Of a stretch of DNA of 64,000 bases, positions 19,883-30,330 are shown piece by piece. The DNA comes from Acidobacteriota bacterium. GTDB taxonomy: Bacteria; Acidobacteriota; Terriglobia; Terriglobales; Acidobacteriaceae. Both the position numbers and the translations under genes were made by a program. Below the pieces are notes generated by a model, which saw nothing but the letters and a program-made list of their open reading frames with translations, was not told where the DNA came from and did no database searches. Position 1 is the stretch's first letter; every line of letters begins with the position of its first letter. Location: the NCBI GenBank assembly GCA_003225175.1, contig QIBA01000033.1, positions 49,200 to 113,199 of the forward strand, read 5' to 3'.

Positions 19883-20066
19883 AACTAAAACGTATATAGA
19901 CGTAAGCTGTCATTGGACTTAGATGGAACGTTCTGTTGGTTGAGATGTCGCTGAGCCGAAATCACTCCCGTGGACATCTGATGAGAAACGGTGGCAGAGC
20001 AGGCTCAAGCTCGAGCTGCCGAAAAAAGCGCTGGCACGGTTCGATATACTTTAAGTTTGTTTCCTG

Positions 20067-21314
20067 ATGGCAGAGCTCACGAGACAAAGCGGCAATGGAA
20101 AGCACGTTTGGCGAGGGATCATTATCGCCATCCTTGCCGTTATTGTGCTCGCCGCATTCATCTCCAGCCGCAAGGGCGAAGTTTCCGTCAGAGTCGACCA
20201 CGTAACCAAGCAAGACCTCGTCACGACGATCTCCACCAATGGCAAAGTCGAGCCTATACAAAACTTCGAGGCTCATGCTCCTGCTGCGACGACGGTTCGA
20301 AACACTTACGTCCGCGAAGGCCAGCGAGTCCATAAGGGCGATCTCCTGATGCAACTTGACGATGCCGATGCGCGCGCCCAGGCAGCGCGAGCGTTGGCGC
20401 AGATGAAAGCCGCAGAGGCCGACCAGCACGCTATCAATACCGGGGGAACGCAGGAAGAAGTGTTGAATACCCGCTCCGAGCTGGTAAAGGCACAAGCCGA
20501 GCGCGATGCTGCGCAAAAGAACTACGACGCTCTGCAAAAATTGGCTCAAACGGGAGCTGCAGCTCCGTCCGAAGTCCGCGAAGCAGCAAATCGCCTGACG
20601 GCGGCTCAGGCCCAACTCAAGGTGCTGCAAGACAAGCAACAAGATCGCTACTCCCGTCCGGAAGTAAATCGCGTTGAAGCCCAGGTCGATCAGGCCCGCG
20701 CTTCCTACACCGCAGCTCAGGACCTGCTGGCGCACAGTGCAATCCGCGCTCCCTTCGACGGTACGGTGTACTCCATTCCCATCAAGCAGGGTGAATACGT
20801 TCAACAGGGGGAGCTTCTCATTCAGCTTGCAGATCTGCATCGCGTGCAGGTACGCGCCTTTGTCGACGAGCCCGAATTGGGAAAGCTGGGAGTAGGCCAG
20901 CCTGTGACGGTCACCTGGGATGCCCTTCCGGGAAAGACGTGGCGCGGCGAAATCAGTCAGATGCCCTATACCATCACCACTTACGGAACCCGCAATGTTG
21001 GGCAGGTTCTGTCCTCAGTTGACAACGAGGACAGCCGCCTCTTGCCGAACATCAACGTCACGGTGAACGTCAGTATTGCAAACAAAAAAGACATAGTGAC
21101 CATAGCCCGCGAGGGTCTGCATGAAGACGAGAACGGACGCTATGTGTATGTGGTTCGAAATGGACATCTGGAACGTCAGGCGGTGGAGGCCGGCATCGCA
21201 AACAATACCCGCATTGAAATCATGACCGGCCTCCAGCCAGGAGAACTCGTTGCTCTCACCAGCATGAACCCGGCTACTCCACTACGACCTGGACTTGAGG
21301 TTCGCGCCCGGTAA
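20067..21314 (+). CDS. RND/ABC efflux periplasmic adaptor (HlyD/MacA family)
   Basis: A 415-residue adaptor with one N-terminal membrane anchor (IIIAILAVIVLAAF, residues ~15-32), a split lipoyl domain (HAPAATTVRNTYVREGQRVHKGD and IRAPFDGTVYSIPIKQGEYV), a helical hairpin rich in Ala/Gln/Glu between them, and a C-terminal beta-barrel/membrane-proximal region. It should link an inner-membrane pump to an outer-membrane channel. No pump gene is next to it; the ADOP permeases here are several kb away. Eight bases separate it from the following TPR gene. Confidence 0.92.
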   Translation: MAELTRQSGNGKHVWRGIIIAILAVIVLAAFISSRKGEVSVRVDHVTKQDLVTTISTNGKVEPIQNFEAHAPAATTVRNTYVREGQRVHKGDLLMQLDDADARAQAARALAQMKAAEADQHAINTGGTQEEVLNTRSELVKAQAERDAAQKNYDALQKLAQTGAAAPSEVREAANRLTAAQAQLKVLQDKQQDRYSRPEVNRVEAQVDQARASYTAAQDLLAHSAIRAPFDGTVYSIPIKQGEYVQQGELLIQLADLHRVQVRAFVDEPELGKLGVGQPVTVTWDALPGKTWRGEISQMPYTITTYGTRNVGQVLSSVDNEDSRLLPNINVTVNVSIANKKDIVTIAREGLHEDENGRYVYVVRNGHLERQAVEAGIANNTRIEIMTGLQPGELVALTSMNPATPLRPGLEVRAR

Positions 21315-21321
21315 ACTTCTG

Positions 21322-22296
21322 ATGCCAGTCCCCCGCTTGTTCTCATTAGTTTTAACCTTTGTACTCGCGCTTTCGGCAGTCTCGCCGGCAAACGCGCCGC
21401 TTGACTCGGTTCACCAGCTACTCGTGAACGGCGAAGCTGATGCAGCGATTCGGATGTTGAAGACATCTCTGAGCACGAATCCGTCCGGAGCAGCAGAGCA
21501 CAATCTTCTGTGCCGCGTTCACTATGCTGAGGAGAGCTGGGACGCCGCCGTTTCCGAATGCGAGCGCGCGGCAAAACTGAATCCAAACAGTAGCCTTAAT
21601 CAGCTCTGGCTCGGGCGAGCCTATGGCGAGAAGGCGGAGCACTCAAGCTGGTTCACTGCAATTAACCTCGCAAAGAAAACGCGGATCGCATTTGAAAAAG
21701 CCGTGGAACTAGATCCGAGGAACATCGAAGCCCGATCGGACCTGAGCGAGTACTACATTGAAGCGCCGGGCTTCCTCGGTGGTGGCACCAATAAGGCTGC
21801 CGCCCAGGCAAACGCAGTTGAAAAAATCGAGCCGGCAACTGCGTATTGGATTCGCGCCCGCATCGCTGAGCATGAAAAACACAACAGCGATGCCGAGCAG
21901 CAATATAAGAAAGCTCTGCAAGCTGATCCTGGCCATCGCCGCATCTTCGATCTCGCTTCGTTTTATCGACGCGCCAACCGTCTTGATGAGCTCGAAGCAG
22001 CCGTAAAGCAATCGGCAAAACTGAACACGAAAAACGATTCCGCTCTCTTCGACTCTGCGTCCCTGCTCCTTCGCGTGAACCGGAACCTCCCGCTCGCAGT
22101 GACGCTACTACAGCGCTACATCGATCAGGGCGAAAAGTCCGAGGATGCTCCTGTTTTCCAGGCGCAGTATTTACTAGGCCAGGTGCTCGAAAAATCCGGT
22201 GACGCAGCCGGAGCAAAGAAGGCTTATCTAACTGCCAAAGCTAGTGCTAGCGACTTCGCACCGGCTACTGCGGCCTTGAAGAGACTAGGCGCCTAA
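21322..22296 (+). CDS. Secreted TPR protein, paralogue of the protein at 15287
   Basis: I chose the ATG at 21322, 8 bases after the adaptor stop, because it places a signal peptide at the N-terminus (FSLVLTFVLALSAVSPANA). The 324-residue product is made of TPR-like helices. It shares the middle region with the protein at 15287-15967, including INLAKKTRIAFEKAVELDP, GFLGGGTNKA and FDLASFYRR. The conserved Gly-Gly loop suggests a specific subfamily. A partner of the efflux adaptor is possible from position. Confidence 0.75.
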   Translation: MPVPRLFSLVLTFVLALSAVSPANAPLDSVHQLLVNGEADAAIRMLKTSLSTNPSGAAEHNLLCRVHYAEESWDAAVSECERAAKLNPNSSLNQLWLGRAYGEKAEHSSWFTAINLAKKTRIAFEKAVELDPRNIEARSDLSEYYIEAPGFLGGGTNKAAAQANAVEKIEPATAYWIRARIAEHEKHNSDAEQQYKKALQADPGHRRIFDLASFYRRANRLDELEAAVKQSAKLNTKNDSALFDSASLLLRVNRNLPLAVTLLQRYIDQGEKSEDAPVFQAQYLLGQVLEKSGDAAGAKKAYLTAKASASDFAPATAALKRLGA

Positions 22297-22319
22297 ATCA
22301 ATTTGGGAATAGCGCGCGC

Positions 22320-25019
22320 TCACGGGCTCGCCCTTCGGCCTGACACTTCGTGCTCTGTTTGAGGAAGAAACGCGTCATAGAGAGAAACTACCTTCATCGC
22401 CTGCCGCAATTGATCGAGAGAAGCTTTGCTGGTGATGTCGATCTGGACAGACTCGCCGGGAAGCAGGTCTATGTAATTATCCGAAAACTTTGCATCGAGA
22501 TCGCCGAAGGAGAGATACACATCTCGCGCGACCTGCGAAGACTGCAGAGTCACTCGATATGAATTCCCAGTGCTCTCAATGCTCGCCTTGATCTCCGGCC
22601 GTGGCAGGCGAATATCCTTCATTGTTGCGAAGAAATACAGATTGCGAGATACAGACTTGCCCGCTACCAGGAGCTGAGAATCGATGAAGACCTGCTCGCG
22701 TTGGCGCTGAGCTAAGAGCTCCGTCACGGGCAAGCTCAAGTAAACATCGCTGGCAAGAGGTTTCACCTGAATATTTGCGGACTTCTCTTCGAGCACCTTG
22801 CCGGCCAAATCCACCAACCGTACGCGCAACTGGGCTGGCTGAACTTGCTGCTTGTCCGAAACAACGTAAATCTGCAGTGCGCTGTTCTCTTCGTTTGGAC
22901 TCACCAGCAGATCGTTGTAGAAGCGTCGCGCATAGTACTGCAATGCCTTCCAACGCCCGTGATAGTCGATGCTTGACCACGACGCCACTGGCCAGCAGTC
23001 GTTGAGCTGCCAGTAAAGCGAGCCCATCGTGCGAGGGCGGCTGCGGCGAAAGTGCTCAGCTCCCATCTTGATTGCTTCCGCCTGCATCACCTGACTGGCA
23101 TACAGAAAGGAGGCGAAATCCTTCGGCTGACCGAAGTAGCGCAACAGGTAGTCATAGATTCTTCCGTTCCCCCCTTTATTTTTCTGGTGCGACAGCATTA
23201 CCGCGGAGCTGATGTCCCAGTCCTCCGGTGTGCTGAAGGATTTGATCGTGTTCATTTCGGGAAACGACTGGAATCCGAATTCGGTCATGAATCGCGGCAC
23301 TTGCTGCTTGTAGTTCTCAATCGGAGCCAGCGCGTGCCACACCTGCCAGTAATGCATGTCGCCGATGCGCTGAGTATCCGGATCATCTTCGAAGTTGGCG
23401 CTTGGAGAACTCGGCCAGTACGGCACTGGCTGGCCATGCTGAATAACGACATCAGGCAGCACCCGATTGAAGAGCACCATGTAGTCCTGCCAGACTTTTT
23501 CTGCTGTCTTTTGCCCTACCTCGGCCTTGAACTGCTGGCGATCTCCCCAGTGCATCCATCCGGTTTCCACTTCATTGTTGCCACACCAGATCACGATGCT
23601 GGGATGATTGCGTAGCCTTTTGACCTGATCGACGGCTTCGTGACGCACGTTGTCCAGGAACTCTGCGTCGCCCGGGTGCATATCGCCGCCGAACATGAAG
23701 TCCTGCCAGATGATCAGCCCCAGCTCGTCGCAGATGTTGTAGAACTCGTCGCTCTCATAAGTTCCGCCTCCCCATTCGCGGATCATGTTCATGTTCGCGT
23801 CGCGGGCTGACTGCAGAATCTCGCGGTATGTTTCAGCAGTTACTCGCGAGGGAAAGCTGTCGAACGGAATGACATCTGCACCTTTTCCAAATATGGGAAT
23901 GCCGTTTATCACGAACTCCATACTCCGGCCCCAATGGTCGGGATCGCGGCGAAGCTGGAGGGAACGCAAACCAGTACGAGTCTTCGCCTGATCCACAGAT
24001 CCTTTTCGGATCTCCAGTGTTGCTGAGAATTCATACAAAGACTGTGGTCCGTATCCGGAAGGAAACCAGCGAGCGGGCTTCTCGATCTCGATCGGAACAG
24101 TAACGCGGTTTGCACCGCGAAGTAATGTGAAGGTTCTCTCGATCTTCTTTGCAGCTTTAGCCTCAGGCGACGTGTAGCTGATCGTCACTTTAGCTGGAGC
24201 GTTAGCCCCCGCTTCGATCTCGAGACTTGCAGCAATGTTCGCGACGTCCGCGGTAACTTCGTCTTGAGCGATGTGCAGATCGCGAATCACGGCCTCGTCC
24301 CAACTTTCCAGCGTTACTGGCCTCCACACGCCCATGGTGACGAAGCGTGGACCCCAATCCCAGCCATATTGATACGGAGCTTTCCGCGTATACGGATCGG
24401 TGCCAATTCCCTTCTCTACATCCGCGTCATGCACCGAGATAGACGGCAAATGGTACGGCATGCCCTGAATGTGCTTAAGCACTTCGTTGATCGGGGACCG
24501 AAACACTACCTGCAGTGTGTTGCTCCCCTGCTTTAGATAAGGCTTCGCATCGACGCGCCAGATGCGAAACATGTTCTCCGCGTGCAGCACGCCTTGACCA
24601 TTGAGAAAGACTGTCGCGTATGTATCGAGCCCCTGGAACATAAGCTCAATATGCTTACGCGCGAATATGGCTGCAGAGACGTCGAAGCTTGTTTGATATT
24701 GCCAGTCCTCCAGGCCGATCCATTGCAACTTCTTCTCATTGTCGCGATAGAAGGGCTCGGGAATGATTTTGTTGCGCAGCAGATCGGTCTGAATGCAGCC
24801 GGGGACCTCCGCCGGCGTCCAACCGGCCACTCGCTGCAGCGTAGCCGAATCCACGTCAGGCTCAACTCCGGGAACATGATTCAGAGAGCTGTCAGGCGCA
24901 AGCCGGAATTGCCATCCATGATTCAGATCGATCAGTTGCTTTTGGACGGAAGCGCCCAATGACATTGAGGGAATGAAGGCCAAAGTAAGCACGAGCAGCA
25001 GGAAGAATAATTTTTTCAT
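22320..25019 (-). CDS. Secreted beta-mannosidase, glycoside hydrolase family 2
   Basis: An 899-residue GH2 enzyme that removes terminal beta-mannose from mannan-type oligosaccharides. The ATG at 25019 gives a signal peptide (KKLFFLLLVLTLAFIPSMSLG); the longer frame upstream is not needed. The galactose-binding-like and Ig-like domains precede the barrel, which holds IREWGGGTYESDEFY near 420, the acid/base Glu at about 483 in WCGNNEVE, and the nucleophile Glu at about 580 in MTEFGFQSFPE. WQLNDCWPV, typical of mannosidases, follows. It is divergent from a sodium:solute symporter, which fits uptake of the released sugar. Confidence 0.93.
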   Translation of the reverse strand: MKKLFFLLLVLTLAFIPSMSLGASVQKQLIDLNHGWQFRLAPDSSLNHVPGVEPDVDSATLQRVAGWTPAEVPGCIQTDLLRNKIIPEPFYRDNEKKLQWIGLEDWQYQTSFDVSAAIFARKHIELMFQGLDTYATVFLNGQGVLHAENMFRIWRVDAKPYLKQGSNTLQVVFRSPINEVLKHIQGMPYHLPSISVHDADVEKGIGTDPYTRKAPYQYGWDWGPRFVTMGVWRPVTLESWDEAVIRDLHIAQDEVTADVANIAASLEIEAGANAPAKVTISYTSPEAKAAKKIERTFTLLRGANRVTVPIEIEKPARWFPSGYGPQSLYEFSATLEIRKGSVDQAKTRTGLRSLQLRRDPDHWGRSMEFVINGIPIFGKGADVIPFDSFPSRVTAETYREILQSARDANMNMIREWGGGTYESDEFYNICDELGLIIWQDFMFGGDMHPGDAEFLDNVRHEAVDQVKRLRNHPSIVIWCGNNEVETGWMHWGDRQQFKAEVGQKTAEKVWQDYMVLFNRVLPDVVIQHGQPVPYWPSSPSANFEDDPDTQRIGDMHYWQVWHALAPIENYKQQVPRFMTEFGFQSFPEMNTIKSFSTPEDWDISSAVMLSHQKNKGGNGRIYDYLLRYFGQPKDFASFLYASQVMQAEAIKMGAEHFRRSRPRTMGSLYWQLNDCWPVASWSSIDYHGRWKALQYYARRFYNDLLVSPNEENSALQIYVVSDKQQVQPAQLRVRLVDLAGKVLEEKSANIQVKPLASDVYLSLPVTELLAQRQREQVFIDSQLLVAGKSVSRNLYFFATMKDIRLPRPEIKASIESTGNSYRVTLQSSQVARDVYLSFGDLDAKFSDNYIDLLPGESVQIDITSKASLDQLRQAMKVVSLYDAFLPQTEHEVSGRRASP

Positions 25020-25168
25020 CGTCAGGAATCTGCTACGGCGTTGCGCATAATAGCACCTCTTTACCACCAATATCCCTGAGGCGCAAAGCAGGCCGAAACA
25101 AGACTTCATAAATCGTTCTCTTGAAGCTTTTGATTGCCTCTTATCTCGTTCGCGGCTAATCTTCCCGC

Positions 25169-27025
25169 ATGCATCTCACCTGGCTCGATTGGTCGGCGAT
25201 TATTGGCTACCTGGGCATCACTATCCTCATGGGGCTGTACTTCCGGGGACGCTCCGGCAGCAGCATGGAAGAGTACTTCGTCTCGGGCCGATCCGTGTCG
25301 TGGTGGCTGGCCGGAACGTCGATGGTCGCGACGACCTTCTCCGCCGACACCCCACTGCTTGTGACCGGGCTTGTGTACACGCAGGGCATCGCTGGCAATT
25401 GGCTTTGGTGGTCGTTCCTGCTTTCCGGAATGATGACCGTGTTCCTCTTCGCCAGACTTTGGCGTCGATCCGGACTGCTAACCGATGTGCAATTCGCGGA
25501 GATGCGCTATTCAGGCAAGCCGGCGGCATTTCTACGCGGCTTTCGCGCTGTTTATGTCGGATTGCTCATGAACTGCCTGATTCTCGGTTGGGTAACGAAG
25601 GCGATGATCAGCATCGTAAGCGTAGTGATAGGCGTGAGCGAGCACACAGCATTGGCAATTTGCATCTTCGTGATCGTTCCCTTTACGGGTTTATACGTTG
25701 CCATCGGCGGATTGTGGGGCGTCTTGTGGACCGACCTGTTCCAGTTCGTTCTCAAAATGGGAGTGGTTATCGCAGTTGCGTATTACGGAATCAGCGCAGC
25801 CGGAGGCATGCACGAACTGCTGCGAAAATTGCAAGTCGCGCAACCCCCTATGCCCACGAGTCTACATGGCAATCCATTAAAGCTATTTCCTGACTTTTCC
25901 AGCGGACTCACTGCGGAGACATGGTGGACACTTCCCGTGATCACACTGCTCGCTTATCTCGGTCTGCAGTGGTGGGCATTCTGGTATCCCGGAGCTGAAC
26001 CCGGCGGGGGCGGATACATCGCTCAGCGAATCTTCAGCGCCAAGGATGAGAAACAGGGACTGCTCTCCGTGCTGTGGTTCAATATCGCGCACTACGCGCT
26101 GCGTCCATGGCCCTGGATTCTCGTTGGGCTGGTCGCGATCGTTCTGTACCCAAATCTGGACGGTTCGGCTGCCGGACGTCATCCAGAAGACGGATACATG
26201 CTGGTACTCACGCAGCATCTTCCTACTTCGTTGCGCGGGCTTGCTATCGCGGGATTCCTCGCAGCCTTCATGTCGACCATCGCGACGCAGCTCAATTGGG
26301 GCGCCTCTTATCTCGTCGCGGATTTCTACAAGCGCTTTATCAAACCCGAGGCATCGCAGAAGCATTACATTCTCGTGTCGCGCCTGGTCACGGTGTTTCT
26401 AGTAGTCTGCGCAGCGCTTGTAGCCGCACAACTCGCATCCATTCAGTCTGGCTGGCAGTGGGTGCTTGAACTCAGTGCAGGAACCGGAGCGGTTTATCTG
26501 CTGCGCTGGTATTGGTGGCGCATTAACGCCTGGAGCGAGATCAGCGCGATGGTTGTGGCGCTGGTAGTTTCACTCGCGCTGCGGATTATGCATCCTTTTT
26601 CGGGAAATTCCGCCGTAGTGTTTGCCAAGAGCGCAAGCATAACTACGGCGATCACCACAGTGGCCTGGCTGACCGCCACATTCATGACGAGACCGGTGAG
26701 CCAGGAGGTGTTGGTGAGCTTTTACCGGCACGTCCGTCCCGATGTACGCGGATGGAAGCACGTGGCGGCCATCGCTAAAGACGTAAAGCCCACACGGGAT
26801 CTCGGCCGCAATCTCGCACTCTGGCTGCTGGGATGCGCGATGGTCTATTCATTTTTGTTCGGCGCAGGATACGCAATCCTTGGTCAACCCACTCGTGGAA
26901 CTGTCTTGCTCGCAATCGGAATCGTATGCCTGCTGCTCTTGCTGAAGCAGCTCCGCTCATTTGTCGAAGAGCCGGAACATGCGCGCAAGCCGGGCACGGA
27001 GACCGCTGCTTTTATCGGTCATTGA
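25169..27025 (+). CDS. Sodium:solute symporter family transporter
   Basis: A 618-residue SSS-family carrier with about 13-14 membrane helices, expected to take up a sugar or similar solute with Na+. The N-terminal GLYFRGRSGSSMEEYFVSGR segment and the AGTSMVATTFSADTPL segment near residue 50 are family hallmarks, the second contributing to the Na+ site. The C-terminal ~120 residues form an extra hydrophilic stretch plus two helices. Divergent transcription from the beta-mannosidase suggests mannose or manno-oligosaccharide uptake, an inference. Confidence 0.92.
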   Translation: MHLTWLDWSAIIGYLGITILMGLYFRGRSGSSMEEYFVSGRSVSWWLAGTSMVATTFSADTPLLVTGLVYTQGIAGNWLWWSFLLSGMMTVFLFARLWRRSGLLTDVQFAEMRYSGKPAAFLRGFRAVYVGLLMNCLILGWVTKAMISIVSVVIGVSEHTALAICIFVIVPFTGLYVAIGGLWGVLWTDLFQFVLKMGVVIAVAYYGISAAGGMHELLRKLQVAQPPMPTSLHGNPLKLFPDFSSGLTAETWWTLPVITLLAYLGLQWWAFWYPGAEPGGGGYIAQRIFSAKDEKQGLLSVLWFNIAHYALRPWPWILVGLVAIVLYPNLDGSAAGRHPEDGYMLVLTQHLPTSLRGLAIAGFLAAFMSTIATQLNWGASYLVADFYKRFIKPEASQKHYILVSRLVTVFLVVCAALVAAQLASIQSGWQWVLELSAGTGAVYLLRWYWWRINAWSEISAMVVALVVSLALRIMHPFSGNSAVVFAKSASITTAITTVAWLTATFMTRPVSQEVLVSFYRHVRPDVRGWKHVAAIAKDVKPTRDLGRNLALWLLGCAMVYSFLFGAGYAILGQPTRGTVLLAIGIVCLLLLLKQLRSFVEEPEHARKPGTETAAFIGH

Positions 27026-27037
27026 TCTCACTCCCAA

Positions 27038-27267
27038 GGCCAGCGACGAAGACGCGGAATTCTGTAGCCGATGTGCGACCGGCCTGGATGTGGGACCAAG
27101 AACAAATACGAGCCCGCAGGGCGGCATTCTTCGCTGTTCGTGCCTATGGTGGATCCTCATCGTGTCCTCTCAGGAATGCCGCCCTTCGGGCTCTCGCTTA
27201 CGATTTCACACATTCCCACGGCTTAATCGCACATGGGCTTCAGAATTCCGCGCCTTCGGCGCTGGCC
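27038..27267. repeat. Long imperfect inverted repeat (MITE-like)
   Basis: Two arms of roughly 100 bp face each other. The left arm begins GGCCAGCGACGAAGACGCGG and the right arm, read as reverse complement, begins GGCCAGCGCCGAAGGCGCGG. GGAATTCTG, ATGTGCGA and GAGCCCG-AGGGCGGCATTC segments then match in order. CGCGGAATTCTG is perfect in both. Short frames inside have no homology I recognise, and no transposase is present. It fills most of the gap before the ADOP gene. Confidence 0.75.
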
Positions 27268-27439
27268 ATAGCATCTGGGGATTGCCTTACGCCCGCTGTT
27301 CAAAATCGAACGTCCCGCGTCTATTTCGGCCATGTTGCCGCCGATTGGGAACGTAGAGTCAGTTACTTACAGCCACCTCTCGTGGATAGCCAGATGCATC
27401 TGGAAATCCGAATCCGTGTGTTCATAACTGAGGAGTCCC

Positions 27440-29962
27440 ATGGACCGCTTTCTGCAGGACCTTCGCTATGCGCTGCGCCAACTAACAAAATCGCCGGCTT
27501 TCACGGTGACCGCGCTCCTGACACTCGCGTTGGGCATCGGCGCGAACACGGCGATCTACAGCCTGCTCGATCAGGTAATGTTGCGCAGCTTGCCGGTTCA
27601 GGACCCTGAGCAGCTGGTGATGCTCCAGGGCACGGGAAGCGATCGCGGAAGAATCAACGCCTATGGCGGGGACGGTGATGACTATTTTTCCTATCCCATG
27701 TATCGCGATCTCCGCGACAAGAATTCAGTCTTCACCGGCACCGTAGCGACCGACCAGGTCCAGGTCGGAGTGCAATGGCACAACCAACCCGAACTGGTGC
27801 AAGGCGAGCTCGTATCGGGAAATTACTTTGACGTTCTTGGCGTGAAATCCGCGCTAGGCAGGGTGCTCGTCCAATCGGATGATGAGGCGCAGGAACGCAA
27901 TCCTGTCGTCGTGCTCAGCTACGGATATTGGCAGAGACGATTCGGTTCTGACCCCCGAGTAGTGAACGACACCATCCTGGTAAATAGCCATCCTTTTACG
28001 GTCGTCGGAGTAGCGTCGCCCGGCTTTAAGAGCTTCGTCCTTGGAGCCGCGCCCGACGTTTTTGCTCCAATGATGATGAAGCCGCAGATCACTCCGGGAT
28101 GGAACGATCTCGATAACCGGCGTTCGCGTTGGCTGAATATCGTTGGACGACTCAAGCCAGGCATGACACTCGCCCAGGCGGAGTCTGGCCTGGCGCCACT
28201 CTGGCATTCACTGCGCGAAGAAGAACTCAAGGCGATTCCCAATGCGACACCAAAGTTTCGCGAAGGATTCGTCGCCAAGTCCCATCTGAAATTGCACGAG
28301 GCGGCTAAAGGATTCTCTCCCGTGCGCGATCAGATCGGCACGCCGCTCGTGATCGTGATGGCGATGGTCGGGCTCGTCGTTCTCATTGCATGCGCCAATG
28401 TCGCTAGTTTGCTCCTGGTGCGTGCAGCCGGAAGAGTTCGCGAAATGTCGGTGCGATATGCGCTGGGAGCCTCGCGTATGCGAGTCGTCCAGCAGCTCGT
28501 GATCGAAGGAGTGGTGCTCGGCGTTGGTGGAGGAGTGCTGGGTTTAGCCATTGCTCCCGAAGTGACCCAGCTATTGCTTCGCAAGATTTGGGCCGATTCA
28601 TTGGGCCAGATTCCCTTCTCCCCGTCGCCAGATGTGCGCGTACTAGTCTTCAACTTCGCCGTTTCCGTCACGGTTGGGCTTTTGTTCAGCCTCGCACCAG
28701 CGCTCCAGTTCTGGCGTCCCGACTTGGTACAGACGTTGAAGCAACAACTTACTACGGCCAGCGGTGGTCAACTGAAGCTGCGCCGCAGTTCTGTTGCTCT
28801 GCAGATGGGGCTTAGCCTGCTCCTTCTGTTTGGAGCGGGACTATTTGTGCGCACCTTGCATAACCTGAAAAACGTTGACGTCGGTTTTGTTTCAGATCAT
28901 CTGGTGACGTTTGGCATTTCGCCGGGCTATGCAGGTTACCAGCTTAACCAGAACTTGGACCTCTACAAACGCATCATCGATACGTTGGCGGTACTGCCCG
29001 GAGTTCGCTCAGCCGCGGCCACCAGCGATCCTGAGCTGGCTAATAATCAGAGCATGAGTGGCATAGGAATCCCCGGCTATACGCCGGCCGAGGGCGAACG
29101 AATGAGTGTCGAGTGGGCGGAGATCACCCCGGGTTATTTCGATACTCTTAAACTTGCCTTCTTAATTGGAAGAGACATCAATAACCAGGATCACGCAAGC
29201 GCCGCGAAAGTCGCCATCGTGAATGAGACCTTTGCCCGCCGTTACTTTGGAACTCCCGAGAAGGCGGTTGGACACAATTTCGCGCGTGGGGGAGGGCCTG
29301 AGAACAAGCCTGACTTTCAGATCATTGGAATTGTGCGGAATGCGAAACACCGCAATCTTCGCCGTGAGATAGAGCCGACCGTGTACATACCCTACATGCA
29401 GGTTGATCCGAAGAACGGCCTGACGTACATGCAGTTCTATATCCGCACCTGGCAAGCGCCTGAGCAGGCCATGAATACGATCCGTACTGCCATGCAGAAC
29501 CTCGATTCGAAATTGGTACTCGATTCTCTGCTCACGATGGACCGGCAGATCAACAACAACGTTACCAACGAAAGCATCGTTGCCTTTCTTGCTGTGAGCT
29601 TTGGCATTTTGGCGACTTTTCTGGCCGGCATTGGACTATATGGAGTACTTGCCTTCTCCACAGCGCAGCGCACGCGTGAAATTGGGATTCGCATGGCCCT
29701 CGGCGCGAGCCGGAGCTCGGTCGTACAGATGGTCTTGCGCGAGGTATTGTGGCTCGCCGGAATCAGCGTCGTGGTCGCCGTGCCGGCTGCCCTGTTGCTT
29801 GCTCGCTACCTGCGCAGCCAGTTGTACGGTGTATCCAACACCGATCCACTGACTCTAATCGGAGTTGTTGTGGTCATCGCAGGCGTAGCTATGCTCGCCG
29901 CGACGCTGCCGGCACGCCGCGCAGCAGGCGTGAACCCAACAAAGGCATTGAGATATGAGTAG
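27440..29962 (+). CDS. ADOP-type ABC permease (MacB/FtsX-like), short N-terminal form
   Basis: An 840-residue permease of the acidobacterial duplicated orphan permease type. It has two MacB-like halves: a first helix at LTLALGIGANTAIYSLLDQV (residues ~28-48), a large periplasmic MacB_PCD domain, three helices near 300-420, then a second copy of the same plan ending in the FtsX segment TREIGIRMALGASRSSVV near 755. No ATPase gene adjoins it. The start follows GAGGAG and lacks the ~80-residue cytosolic extension seen in the ADOP at 51831. The exported substrate is unknown. Confidence 0.92.
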   Translation: MDRFLQDLRYALRQLTKSPAFTVTALLTLALGIGANTAIYSLLDQVMLRSLPVQDPEQLVMLQGTGSDRGRINAYGGDGDDYFSYPMYRDLRDKNSVFTGTVATDQVQVGVQWHNQPELVQGELVSGNYFDVLGVKSALGRVLVQSDDEAQERNPVVVLSYGYWQRRFGSDPRVVNDTILVNSHPFTVVGVASPGFKSFVLGAAPDVFAPMMMKPQITPGWNDLDNRRSRWLNIVGRLKPGMTLAQAESGLAPLWHSLREEELKAIPNATPKFREGFVAKSHLKLHEAAKGFSPVRDQIGTPLVIVMAMVGLVVLIACANVASLLLVRAAGRVREMSVRYALGASRMRVVQQLVIEGVVLGVGGGVLGLAIAPEVTQLLLRKIWADSLGQIPFSPSPDVRVLVFNFAVSVTVGLLFSLAPALQFWRPDLVQTLKQQLTTASGGQLKLRRSSVALQMGLSLLLLFGAGLFVRTLHNLKNVDVGFVSDHLVTFGISPGYAGYQLNQNLDLYKRIIDTLAVLPGVRSAAATSDPELANNQSMSGIGIPGYTPAEGERMSVEWAEITPGYFDTLKLAFLIGRDINNQDHASAAKVAIVNETFARRYFGTPEKAVGHNFARGGGPENKPDFQIIGIVRNAKHRNLRREIEPTVYIPYMQVDPKNGLTYMQFYIRTWQAPEQAMNTIRTAMQNLDSKLVLDSLLTMDRQINNNVTNESIVAFLAVSFGILATFLAGIGLYGVLAFSTAQRTREIGIRMALGASRSSVVQMVLREVLWLAGISVVVAVPAALLLARYLRSQLYGVSNTDPLTLIGVVVVIAGVAMLAATLPARRAAGVNPTKALRYE

Positions 29963-30330
29963 ATTTCAGGGGCTTACTGAAGCGGGAACATGACCCAGAA
30001 GAAACCTGGCCTTTGAGCAGCCGTGAAATCGTCTTCCCAGATGATCATGCCAGCACTTTACGCCGCTCGCCTCGGCAAAACCAGATAACCCGCGTAATCG
30101 CGGTCTGAGCCTTGTCGCACACAGGTAACAATGCGCTCTGAGCGCGATGGTTGCCAATCACGAGTTGGTTGCTTCAGCTTGGCATTACGGAAGAAACGTT
30201 ACTACGGTACATTGCGGATATACGACTTTGGATGAATACTGTCCCCTGTCAGCAGCGACTCATAACTTCCTGCCCAAAATGGGAGTTGCCGCTCAATCTG
30301 GATAGATCGAAGCGCTGAGGGACCGGTTCC

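Noticed and set aside
26833..27609. Long frame across the symporter end and the inverted repeat
   Set aside because: It overlaps two strong genes in another phase, and its middle is repeat DNA.
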